Shown in pieces: positions 1 through 6,516 of a DNA stretch of 8,737 bases. The stretch comes from Phycisphaeraceae bacterium (GTDB taxonomy: Bacteria > Planctomycetota > Phycisphaerae > Phycisphaerales > Phycisphaeraceae), in the NCBI GenBank assembly GCA_029260695.1, contig JAJDCT010000417.1:1-8737 (forward strand), written 5' to 3'. The notes beneath the pieces are model-generated. The model saw only the letters and a program-made list of their open reading frames with translations, did no database searches and had not been told where the DNA came from. The position numbers and the translations under genes were made by a program. Position 1 is the stretch's first letter; each line of letters opens with the position of its first letter.

Positions 1-755
1 ACCGGGCTCAGCAGAACCCAGAGGATGCCCGGGAGCTGCCCTTCGTATTGTCGGCCGCCGAGCCACTTGCTCATCCCGATCATGAAGATGGTCATCTTGG
101 GCATCTCGGCGTCGAAGTCGTCGAAGATCGACTCGAACTGCGGGACGATGAAGACCATGATGCCCAGGACGATGACGGCCGCGACGCCGATGACCATCGC
201 CGGGTAGATCAGGGCACCGATGATCCGGCGTTTGAGCTTGGCGGCTTTTTCCATGAACTCGGCGAGCCGCTGGAGGATCAGGTCCAGTACACCGCCGACC
301 TCGCCGGCGGCGATCATCTTGGTGTAGAGCTTGTCGAAGGCCTTGGGGTGCTTGTTCATCGCGTCGGAGAGGGTCGAACCGGAGGCAACATCCTCGTGGA
401 CGCCGTCCAGCGTGTCCTTGAGCAGGCCGGCTTTCTGTTGCTGTTCGAGGATCTGAAGCGAGCGGAGGATCGGCAGGCCCGCGTCCTGGAGGGTGGAGAG
501 CTGGCGGGTGAAGGTCGTCAGGTGCTTGGTGCTGACCCCGCCGATGTTGATCGAGATGCCGCCGCCCTTTTTCTTCCCGGCCTTGGCACCGCCGCCGCGC
601 CCCTTGGACTTCTTGACCTTCTGCTCGCGCACGGAGGTCGGGAAGTAGCCCTGGCTGCGGATACGGGCGATCGCCTCGTCGCTGGTCGCGGCGGTGATCG
701 TGCCTTTCTGCGGCTTGCCCCCGTCGTCTAAGGCTTCATATTGGAAAGTTGGCAT
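1..755 (-). CDS. pilC: Type IV pilus / type II secretion inner-membrane platform protein PilC/GspF, N-terminal part (cut by window edge)
   Basis: PilC/GspF is the polytopic inner-membrane platform on which the PilB and PilT motors act during pilus assembly and retraction. About 251 residues are visible, starting MPTFQYEALDDGG, a typical GspF opening. A Lys/Gly-rich linker lies around residues 46-66, and the first T2SSF domain runs from about residue 75 (TKHLTTFTRQLSTLQDAGLP) through the conserved GEVGG turn. A strongly hydrophobic membrane segment follows at about 180-206, ending in VPQFESIF, a hallmark of the family. The second T2SSF domain lies outside the window; full PilC proteins are usually near 400 residues. 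The ATG at 755 is preceded on the mRNA by AAGGA with a 7-base gap, a good ribosome site. It lies 84 bases downstream of the PilB gene on the same strand and is probably co-transcribed. GspF of a secretion system cannot be excluded from this fragment alone. Confidence 0.93.
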   Translation of the reverse strand, partial: MPTFQYEALDDGGKPQKGTITAATSDEAIARIRSQGYFPTSVREQKVKKSKGRGGGAKAGKKKGGGISINIGGVSTKHLTTFTRQLSTLQDAGLPILRSLQILEQQQKAGLLKDTLDGVHEDVASGSTLSDAMNKHPKAFDKLYTKMIAAGEVGGVLDLILQRLAEFMEKAAKLKRRIIGALIYPAMVIGVAAVIVLGIMVFIVPQFESIFDDFDAEMPKMTIFMIGMSKWLGGRQYEGQLPGILWVLLSP

Positions 756-801
756 GGCTGTTTCCTTTACTCACGGACGCCGATGTTGCTCTTGGGAACA
801 C

Positions 802-821
802 ACCCGACCAGATGGTCGGGT
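802..821. repeat. Perfect intercistronic palindrome between pilB and pilC
   Basis: ACCCGACCA and TGGTCGGGT form a perfect 9-bp inverted repeat around a 2-base centre, in the 84-base gap between the pilB stop and the pilC start. A six-base CTTGGG direct repeat flanks it (791-796 and 821-827 region). No T-run follows on the minus strand, so it is not a classic intrinsic terminator. It could be an mRNA processing or stabilising hairpin that sets the PilC to PilB ratio, or a dyad binding site on DNA. The repeat is seen directly; the role is inferred. Confidence 0.6.
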
Positions 822-839
822 CTTGGGCAACGCCGCCGA

Positions 840-2594
840 TTATTCTTCAACCAACGTCCCTCGGACCACTTCTTCGATTGTTGTCAAACCGTCGTACATG
901 GTCAGCAGGCCCGACTGTCGCAGCGTCCTCATGCCACGCTTCTTGGCCTCGGCGGCGATCACCTGGGTCGATGCGTTCTGCATGATCATCTCGCGCATCT
1001 CGTCGTCGAGGATCATGATCTCGTAGAGACCAATCCGGCCCTTGTAGCCGCTGTGGTTGCAGTAGTCGCAGCCCCGACCCCGGTAGAGCTGCCGGCCGTC
1101 CAAGTCTTCGGGCAGCAGCTGCAGCTGCATCAATTCCTCTTCGTGAGGGGTGTAAGGTTCTTTGCAGCGGGTGCAGATCGTCCGCACCAGCCGTTGGGCG
1201 GCGATGCCTTCGATGGTCGCTGTCAGGAGGAACGGCTCGAGGCCCAGGTCCAGCAGACGCGCGATCGAGCTGGGCGCGTCGTTGGTGTGCAGCGTCGTAA
1301 ACACAAGGTGACCGGTCAGTGAGGCCTGCACGGCGATCTGGGCGGTCTCCAAGTCGCGTGTCTCGCCGACCAGGATGATGTCCGGGTCCTGACGCAGGAA
1401 GCTGCGCAGCGCGGCGGCGAATGTCAGTCCCACGTCTGCTTTCACCTGCACTTGCACCAACCCGTCGATGTCGTATTCCACGGGGTCTTCGACGGTCAGG
1501 ATCTTTTCGGTCGGCTCGTTCAGCTCGTTCAGGGCGGCGTACAGGGTTGTCGTTTTGCCCGAACCCGTGGGCCCGGTCACTACGACGATCCCGTTGGGCT
1601 TGTGGATCAGCTGCCGGAAGGTTTCCAGGTCGTCCGGCCGCATCCCGATGCGGTCCAGGTCAAGCTGGACGTTGCCCCGGTCCAGGATACGCATCACCAC
1701 CGACTCGCCGAACATCGTCGGCAGCACCGCGACACGCAGGTCGACCTGCTGATTGTTCACCATCAGCTCGATACGTCCGTCCTGAGGCAACCGACGTTCG
1801 GCGATATCCAGGTTCGACATGACCTTGACACGGCTGACGATCGGCATGGCCAGGTGCTTGGGCGGGGGGATCATTTCGTACAGCACGCCGTCGATGCGGT
1901 ACCTCATTTTGAACTCGTCTTCGAACGGCTCGAAGTGGATGTCCGACGCTTTGTCCTTGATCGCCTGTAGCAGCACCAGGTTCAGCAGGCGCCTGACGCG
2001 GTTATCGTCGGCCAGTTCGATCTGGTCTTGCAGGTCGATCGACTCGCCGCGGTCGGCCAACTCTTCGAGGTCGTGGTCGTCCGCCAACTCAGCGACCAGG
2101 GAGGTCAGCGACTCCTCGTCATCGCCGTAGTACGTCTGGATCAGCTTTTCCAGCTGTTCCGAAGGTGCGACCACAGCACTGACCTTGAACCCCATGAGCA
2201 GCCGAAGGTCGTCCAAGGCCCGGAAGTTGTCCGCGGTTTTCATCGCGACGACCAGGGTGTTGGTCTCCTTGTCGTGGCTCAGCGGGAGGATCTGGTAGGC
2301 CATCGCCATCTCTGCGGGGATCTCGCGGATGACCTCCTCGACCAGATCGAAGTCCTCGAGGTTGACCGTCTCCATCCCCGCCTGGGCGGCCAGCGCCAGG
2401 TTGATGTCATCGTGGGAGGCGTAACCCAACTCGACCAGCAACTGGCCCAGCGGAGCCCGCTTCTGCTCCTGCAGCGCGAGGGCCTCGTTGACCTGATCTC
2501 GGGTGACCTTGCCCATCTTGGTCAAGACCCGTCCGATCCGCCGGCCCTTCAATTCGCTTAGCGAGGGTGTAGAGCTTTTAGTTTGTTCGGCCAT
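840..2594 (-). CDS. pilB: Type IV pilus assembly / type II secretion ATPase PilB/GspE (canonical copy)
   Basis: This hexameric cytoplasmic ATPase powers pilus extension through the PilC platform. From the ATG at 2594 it has 584 residues. The N-terminal MshEN domain holds two intact 24-residue motifs at 19-42 and 48-71, beginning R-I-G and P-L-G and each ending in Q, so cyclic-di-GMP binding is plausible. The motor core follows: ASDIHFEPF near 216, Walker A GPTGSGKTT at 341-349, Asp box VEDPVE at 368-373, Walker B DPDIILVGETRD at 403-414 with catalytic E411, and His box GHLVFTTLHTND. Zinc cysteines are C474, C477, C509 and C512. A GTG at 2645 in the same frame would add 17 residues; I prefer the ATG because the extension has no clear ribosome site and reads as unrelated leader. 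The site before the ATG is itself weak. It stands 510 bases after pilT and 84 before pilC. Confidence 0.95.
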   Translation of the reverse strand: MAEQTKSSTPSLSELKGRRIGRVLTKMGKVTRDQVNEALALQEQKRAPLGQLLVELGYASHDDINLALAAQAGMETVNLEDFDLVEEVIREIPAEMAMAYQILPLSHDKETNTLVVAMKTADNFRALDDLRLLMGFKVSAVVAPSEQLEKLIQTYYGDDEESLTSLVAELADDHDLEELADRGESIDLQDQIELADDNRVRRLLNLVLLQAIKDKASDIHFEPFEDEFKMRYRIDGVLYEMIPPPKHLAMPIVSRVKVMSNLDIAERRLPQDGRIELMVNNQQVDLRVAVLPTMFGESVVMRILDRGNVQLDLDRIGMRPDDLETFRQLIHKPNGIVVVTGPTGSGKTTTLYAALNELNEPTEKILTVEDPVEYDIDGLVQVQVKADVGLTFAAALRSFLRQDPDIILVGETRDLETAQIAVQASLTGHLVFTTLHTNDAPSSIARLLDLGLEPFLLTATIEGIAAQRLVRTICTRCKEPYTPHEEELMQLQLLPEDLDGRQLYRGRGCDYCNHSGYKGRIGLYEIMILDDEMREMIMQNASTQVIAAEAKKRGMRTLRQSGLLTMYDGLTTIEEVVRGTLVEE

Positions 2595-2909
2595 GGTTTC
2601 GTGCCCTGTCGTTTTTTGCGCTGGGGCGATGTCGCCCTTGCACACACAGTTTCAGTTGTCCCCGATCGGCCTCAACAAAATACCTAGGTCAGGCTCGCCG
2701 CCACACTCGTATCACTTGATGAGTCATTGAAGATCGCGGGATACGGCGAACTGCTTTGTGCCATTTTCCGGTTGTCCAATTTCCAAGTGCCTTTCTGCTG
2801 AGCCTGAGGATACTCGACTCAAGGACACTGTATTTTCATCCTGACGGCCGACTGAGCCCCCGCTTTGCACGGGTTTTTCATCAGAATGGGCAAACCCCCT
2901 TCAACACTT

Positions 2910-2937
2910 ACTATATCGACCGTAATCTCAGATTCAA
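2910..2937 (-). promoter_or_regulatory. Candidate sigma70-type promoter for pilB-pilC
   Basis: Read on the minus strand, TTGAAT (2937-2932) and TATAGT (2915-2910) are separated by 16 bases. The -35 box matches the consensus at 4 of 6 positions and the -10 box at 5 of 6. It lies in the AT-rich part of the spacer and points toward pilB, with a start site expected near 2903. Promoter rules in Planctomycetota are not well defined, so this is a tentative call. Confidence 0.35.
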
Positions 2938-3096
2938 GCAGGAAAAGCGTTAATATAGAAAAAGACACCAAGATTTCGGTGCTATTTACGAGTCAAATAG
3001 ACCTCATGCTAGGGTATCAATCGCTACTTGTATTGAAATCAAGCCAAAGGTTGGAAGGCCAGCCTGAACTGGGATATCAGACACGAATGTTGCCTG

Positions 3097-3137
3097 AAAA
3101 AATGAATGGCCTCCTCTTTACATTGGTAGATAGGCCA
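3097..3137 (-). terminator. Weak intrinsic terminator candidate after pilT
   Basis: On the minus strand TGGCCT (3137-3132) can pair with AGGCCA (3112-3107), followed after a few bases by a six-base T run (3102-3097). It begins about 18 bases past the pilT stop codon. The stem is only 6 bp and the loop is 19 bases, which is poor for an intrinsic terminator, so the call rests mostly on position and the T run. Confidence 0.33.
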
Positions 3138-3155
3138 GGAAATCACCTTGAGGAT

Positions 3156-4340
3156 TCAGGCATCCTTCTTATCGTTGCCCTTGGAGGTATCGACATCTTC
3201 CTCGTCCAGCTCGGCACGGCCGATCGACTGGCCGGCCCGCTTGATTTTTTCGATGACGGACGGCTGGTTGCGGCACTTGTCGATCATGTCTTCGATGCTG
3301 ATCCAGCCCTTCTCGTAGAGTCCCCAGAGGTGGTCGTCCAATAGCTGCATGCCGAACTTCTTACCGGTCTGGATCGCCGAGTCGATACGGAAGGTCTTGT
3401 TCTCACGGATGAGGTTGGAGATGGCGGGCGTCACCACGAGGAACTCGTAGGCTGCGACCATGCCCTTCTTGTCGATCCGCTTAAGCAACTGCTGACACAG
3501 GACCGCCATGAGAGATGTTGCCAACTGGACGCGGACCTGGGACTGCTGTGATGAGGGGAAGGCGTCGATGACACGGTTGATGGTGCCGCCGGCGGAGTTG
3601 GTGTGGAGGGTGCCGAACACCAGGTGGCCGGTCTCCGCGGCGCGGATGGCGGCTTCGATGGTCTCGAGGTCTCGCAATTCACCGACGAGGATGACGTCCG
3701 GGTCCTGTCGCAGGGCGCGGCGCAGGGCCTCGGCGAAGCTGGGGCAGTCGTTGCCGACCTCTCGCTGGTTGATGATGCTCTTGTTGTGGGTTTGGTAGTA
3801 CTCGATCGGGTCTTCGACGGTGATGATGTGCCGGTCGAGTGTGATGTTGATGTCGTTGATCATCGCGGCGAGGGTGGTGGTCTTACCCGAGCCGGTAGGC
3901 CCGGTGACCAGGAACAGCCCCTGCGGCCGACGGATCAGGTCTTTGACGATGGTGGGCAGGCCGATGACACCCAGCGGCAGCAGCTCGTTTGGGATCTGCC
4001 GCAGAACGAGGGCGACATTGCCTTTTTGTTTGAAGACCGAGACACGGAAGCGGGCCGCGTCGCCGTAAGCGAAACCGAAGTCGGACCCGCCTTCCTCCTG
4101 CAACTCGTTCTGTGAGCGTTCGGGGGTGATGGATTTCATCAGGGCGACGGTGTCGGCGGGTTCGAGCACCTTGGTGTTTAACTCGACCAGCCGGCCGCGG
4201 ATGCGCAACGTGGGCTTTTTGTTGACCGTCAGGTGCAGGTCGCTGGCGTCCTGCTTGACGACGGTGTCCAGAAGCCGATCGATGTGGATGGTGGACGGCG
4301 GTCGTTTGCCGGTGCTTTCCGAAGCGCTAGTGGAACTCAA
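3156..4340 (-). CDS. pilT: Type IV pilus retraction ATPase PilT
   Basis: PilT is the hexameric motor that depolymerises pili and drives twitching motility. The protein has 394 residues. An N-terminal PAS-like region carries DASDLHLTVNKKPTLRIRG (31-49), the classic PilT opening. Walker A GPTGSGKTT is at 147-155 with K153, Asp box VEDPIEY at 175-181, Walker B DPDVILVGELRD at 213-224 with catalytic E221, and AIRAAETGHLVFGTLHTN at 231-248, which separates PilT from PilB. It lacks the PilB zinc cysteines and MshEN domain. The C-terminal region holds FGMQLLDDHL (329-338) and an acidic-basic tail. The start is a TTG at 4340, supported by GAGGAG nine bases upstream; the next in-frame methionine (residue 68) is far too late. 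It follows the PilB-like gene by 126 bases that carry hairpins. The paralogue PilU is possible but less likely. Confidence 0.95.
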   Translation of the reverse strand: MSSTSASESTGKRPPSTIHIDRLLDTVVKQDASDLHLTVNKKPTLRIRGRLVELNTKVLEPADTVALMKSITPERSQNELQEEGGSDFGFAYGDAARFRVSVFKQKGNVALVLRQIPNELLPLGVIGLPTIVKDLIRRPQGLFLVTGPTGSGKTTTLAAMINDINITLDRHIITVEDPIEYYQTHNKSIINQREVGNDCPSFAEALRRALRQDPDVILVGELRDLETIEAAIRAAETGHLVFGTLHTNSAGGTINRVIDAFPSSQQSQVRVQLATSLMAVLCQQLLKRIDKKGMVAAYEFLVVTPAISNLIRENKTFRIDSAIQTGKKFGMQLLDDHLWGLYEKGWISIEDMIDKCRNQPSVIEKIKRAGQSIGRAELDEEDVDTSKGNDKKDA

Positions 4341-4349
4341 AACGGTCGT

Positions 4350-4355
4350 CTCCTC
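4350..4355 (-). promoter_or_regulatory. Ribosome binding site that fixes the TTG start of pilT
   Basis: GAGGAG on the minus strand ends nine bases before the TTG at 4340. No ATG or GTG in this frame lies nearby, and the protein read from the TTG aligns with PilT from its first conserved block on. An ATG at 4357-4355 overlaps the site but opens a frame that stops after six codons, so it is not the start. Confidence 0.7.
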
Positions 4356-4368
4356 ATGTCGGTATTTG

Positions 4369-4447
4369 CCGGGATATTCCCGGGATGGCCGGGGTGTTGC
4401 CGTGTCCCGGCACGTCTAGTCGTCGCCGCGGGCCGCTGGGTGCGGCG
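4369..4447 (-). promoter_or_regulatory. Three consecutive hairpins in the spacer between the PilB-like gene and pilT
   Basis: In transcription order: CGCCGC (4447-4442 region) pairs with GCGGCG (4429-4424) over 12 bases; CCGGG (4410-4406) pairs with CCCGG (4393-4389); and CCGGGA (4383-4378) pairs with TCCCGG (4374-4369) over only 3 bases. The last two share CCGGG/CCCGG sequences, so they can also swap partners. The final hairpin ends about 13 bases before the pilT ribosome site. The inverted repeats are visible in the sequence; a role in differential expression or mRNA processing is inferred. Confidence 0.45.
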
Positions 4448-4466
4448 GTGTGTCTTGCCTCATATT

Positions 4467-6254
4467 TTAGGCAACCAGGGAATCGTCTTCGCCGTCATCC
4501 GCCTCGATATCGACGGTGCCCTCGACCTGGGTCATACGGGCGATTTCGTCGAGGGTGGTCTTGCCTTCGAGGATCTTGAGCTTGCCGTCACCCAGGAGGT
4601 TGCGCATCCCAGACGCGACCGCGGCCTGCCGGATCTTGCTGACCGCCGAGCGGTTGAAAGCCAGCTCCCGGATTTCTGAGTTCATGACCATCAGTTCGTA
4701 AATCCCGCGTCGGCCGCGGTACCCAGATCCGCCGCAACGCGTGCAGCCGACAGGTTTGTAGATGGTCTGCCCTTCGATGTCACTCTTGGAGAGGCCGCAG
4801 AGGTTCAACAGCCGTGGGTTGGGGTTTTCCTCGGGCTCCTTGCAGTGGTCGCATAGGATCCTGACCAGGCGTTGTCCGAGCACGGCCTGGATCGAGCTGG
4901 CGACCAGGAACGGCTTGAGACCCATATCGATCAGGCGGGTGATGGCCGAAGGCGCGTCATTGGTGTGCAGGGTGGAGAATACCATGTGGCCTGTCAGGGC
5001 GGCCTGGATGGCGACCTCACCGACCACCTTGTCCCGGATCACGCCGACCAGGATGATGTTGGGCGCCTGACGCAGCATCGCGCGGAGGATCGTCGAGAAG
5101 GTCAGCCCGATGTGGTCATTGACCTGGCATTGGTTGATGCCCTTGAAGTTGTATTCGATCGGGTCTTCGGCGGTGATGATCTTGATGTCCGGGCGGTTCA
5201 GCTCGGACAAAGCGGAATACAGGGTAGTGGTCTTACCGGAACCGGTGGGGCCGGTGACCAGGAAGATGCCGTTGGGCCGGGCGATGATTTTCTGGAACGT
5301 ATCCAGCGTGTCTTCCTGCATGCCCAGGTTTTTCAGGCCCAGCTTCGCGGCGTCGGGGCGGAGGATACGCAGGACCACCGATTCGCCGTGGTACGCGGGG
5401 CACGCCGAGACACGGAAGTCGATGACCTCCCCGCCAATCTTCATCTTAATACGGCCGTCCTGGGGGATGCGCTTCTCTTCGATCTTCATCCCGGACATGA
5501 TTTTCAAACGGGCGATCACCGACTGCTGCGTCCGCTTGGGGATGACGTCCTTCTCGATACAGACCCCGTCCACGCGGTAGCGCAGGCGGACACGGTTGGC
5601 GAACGGTTCGATGTGGATGTCGCTGGCCCGGGTTACGACGGCCTCTTTGATGATCTCGGCGACCAGGCGGATGATCGGTGCGGACTGGGCGTCTTTGTTT
5701 TCGTCCCCGCTGGCTTCCTCGTCGTCTTCCCCGGCGACGTGCACGTCCAGCGACGCCCCGCGGTCCAACGACTGGTCCATCGTCATCTTGCGGACCTCTT
5801 CGTCGATCGAGGCCTGCGTTTCGGAGAGGAAGCTGTCGATGTACTCCTTGATCTTCTCCTTGGCACCCAGCGCCAACTCCAACTCGCCACCGAGCCGGAA
5901 CCGCAGGTCGTCGATCAGGGCGAGGTCCATCGGGTCGTGGACAAGGACCTTGAGCTTGTTGCCCTCTTTGGACATCGGGAGCACGAGGTACTTCTTGATC
6001 AGGTCGGTGGGGATCAGATCAAGGTTGTCTTTGGAGACCACATCGGGCTCATCCAAGTCAACAAACTCCATCCCGAACTGAGACGCCAGGGCTTTGGCGA
6101 CGTCGTTCTGCTGGGCGTAGCCCAGGTCGACGAGAACCTCTCCGATCCGCTTGCGCGAACCTTGAGCAATTTTCAATCCTTCTTCGAGTTTCTCATCATC
6201 GATGAGGCCCCACCGTTTGAGGATCTCACCAAGTTGGCGTCTTTTTCGGGCCAT
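4467..6254 (-). CDS. PilB/GspE-like ATPase paralogue with a degenerate Walker B motif
   Basis: The protein has 595 residues and the full PilB/GspE layout. An MshEN-type N-terminal domain covers about 1-140, an acidic linker about 174-188, ASDIHIEPF 210-218, and LRYRVDG with the conserved arginines near 224-230. Walker A GPTGSGKTT is at 335-343 (K341), Asp box AEDPIEY at 362-368, His box GHMVFSTLHTND at 422-433, and zinc cysteines are C468, C471, C504 and C507. The Walker B segment is altered: APNIILVGVIRD at 397-408, so both aspartates and the catalytic glutamate (now V405) are gone. MshEN motif I has Q7 where Arg is expected and A30 where Gln is expected; motif II (36-59) is intact. The ATG at 6254 has GAGGA four bases upstream. 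It heads the pilus cluster. I infer a catalytically impaired motor or regulatory subunit; ATP binding may persist. Confidence 0.92.
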   Translation of the reverse strand: MARKRRQLGEILKRWGLIDDEKLEEGLKIAQGSRKRIGEVLVDLGYAQQNDVAKALASQFGMEFVDLDEPDVVSKDNLDLIPTDLIKKYLVLPMSKEGNKLKVLVHDPMDLALIDDLRFRLGGELELALGAKEKIKEYIDSFLSETQASIDEEVRKMTMDQSLDRGASLDVHVAGEDDEEASGDENKDAQSAPIIRLVAEIIKEAVVTRASDIHIEPFANRVRLRYRVDGVCIEKDVIPKRTQQSVIARLKIMSGMKIEEKRIPQDGRIKMKIGGEVIDFRVSACPAYHGESVVLRILRPDAAKLGLKNLGMQEDTLDTFQKIIARPNGIFLVTGPTGSGKTTTLYSALSELNRPDIKIITAEDPIEYNFKGINQCQVNDHIGLTFSTILRAMLRQAPNIILVGVIRDKVVGEVAIQAALTGHMVFSTLHTNDAPSAITRLIDMGLKPFLVASSIQAVLGQRLVRILCDHCKEPEENPNPRLLNLCGLSKSDIEGQTIYKPVGCTRCGGSGYRGRRGIYELMVMNSEIRELAFNRSAVSKIRQAAVASGMRNLLGDGKLKILEGKTTLDEIARMTQVEGTVDIEADDGEDDSLVA

Positions 6255-6286
6255 CCGTTCCTCGTATTGGGTCGCCCGCCTTGTGC

Positions 6287-6304
6287 GGTGGGTGGGTGGG
6301 GGGG
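6287..6304 (+). other. Perfect short-loop G-quadruplex motif upstream of the PilB-like gene
   Basis: The run GGTGGGTGGGTGGGGGGG contains four G3 tracts joined by single-base loops (6290-6304), the most stable class of parallel quadruplex motif. It sits 33 bases before the ATG at 6254. The G-rich strand is the template for that gene, so the DNA template strand, not the mRNA, could fold; the mRNA would carry the C-rich complement. The seven-G run at its end could also vary in length by slippage. Confidence 0.65.
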
Positions 6305-6346
6305 TAAAACGCTGCGGGTTGCCGAATTATGGAGCCTATTGGCAGC

Positions 6347-6457
6347 CGGGGCAAGTCCGCACGCACTTGAATCATGGCTGCTGTTGTGTGCCGGGTGCCC
6401 CGCGGTACGGCATCTCACGGCGATCGTCTTGCCTATCCGTGTGTGGACTCCGGGGCA
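6347..6457 (-). promoter_or_regulatory. Three-part alternative-pairing element in the PilB-like gene leader
   Basis: CGGGGCA occurs at 6347-6353 and 6451-6457, and its complement TGCCCCG at 6396-6402 lies between them. The middle copy can pair with either outer copy but not both, over loops of 42 and 48 bases. In the minus-strand leader expected from a start near 6509 this would give two mutually exclusive 7-bp helices. This is a visible repeat pattern in a GC-rich stretch; chance is a real possibility. Confidence 0.3.
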
Positions 6458-6487
6458 GCGGCATCGTCTAATAAACCCGAGCCCGGT

Positions 6488-6516
6488 GTGACAACCCGCG
6501 TCTCTAGTACTATAGA
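6488..6516 (+). promoter_or_regulatory. Candidate promoter for coaE
   Basis: GTGACA (6488-6493) and TATAGA (6511-6516) are 17 bases apart. The -35 box matches 5 of 6 consensus bases and the -10 box 4 of 6, with optimal spacing. Transcription would begin near 6523, giving a leader of about 105 bases to the preferred coaE start. Confidence 0.42.

Larger units (their letters stand above)
2646..3155. other. 510-base AT-rich gene-free spacer between pilT and pilB
   Basis: I find no supportable gene here. All frames on both strands break up quickly; the longest open stretches lack a ribosome site and recognisable motifs. Base composition falls sharply: 2941-3000 is 35% G+C (21 of 60) while the flanking genes are clearly GC-rich. 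What it holds is a weak terminator-like element just after pilT (3097-3137), a sigma70-like promoter pointing to pilB (2910-2937), and a small GC hairpin at 2859-2873 that would lie in the pilB leader. If that promoter is used, the pilB message has a leader of about 310 bases. The low G+C could mark a regulatory region or a decayed gene that is no longer readable. Confidence 0.7.

Noticed and set aside
48..731. A 227-residue open frame on the plus strand opposite pilC
   Set aside because: Same cause: it shadows the PilC reading frame, which has clear family motifs, and it has no ribosome site or recognisable domain.
2751..2769. TGGCAC on the minus strand resembling a sigma54 -24 element, tempting because pilus genes often use sigma54
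   Set aside because: The GC of the -12 element falls at the wrong distance (13 rather than 10 bases after GG).
2859..2878. CCCG-N7-CGGG followed by five T on the plus strand, like an intrinsic terminator
   Set aside because: The stem is only 4-5 bp with a bulge, and no plus-strand gene lies upstream for it to terminate.
2821..2879. A 20-codon ORF (MKNPCKAGAQ...) on the minus strand in the pilB leader
   Set aside because: A possible upstream reading frame, but the only purine-rich site is too far upstream and nothing else supports translation.
2850..2900. Fragments reminiscent of a GEMM cyclic-di-GMP riboswitch (GTGCAAAGC on the minus strand, GGGCAAACC on the plus strand)
   Set aside because: The pieces lie on opposite strands and the required helices and GAAA tetraloop arrangement are absent.
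2756..2953. A 65-residue open frame on the plus strand in the spacer between pilT and pilB
   Set aside because: No ATG or ribosome site at its start, no recognisable motif, and codon use unlike the neighbouring genes.
5022..5066. The odd Walker B block of the PilB-like gene as a frameshift or single sequencing error
   Set aside because: Conserved sequence continues in the same frame on both sides and several separate codons differ, which one error cannot explain.
4872..6491. A long open frame (539 residues) on the plus strand opposite the PilB-like gene
   Set aside because: It is the complement of a well-supported gene with strong codon-position GC bias, which keeps antisense frames open. 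The translation is rich in Asp, Val, Gly and Arg and shows no domain.
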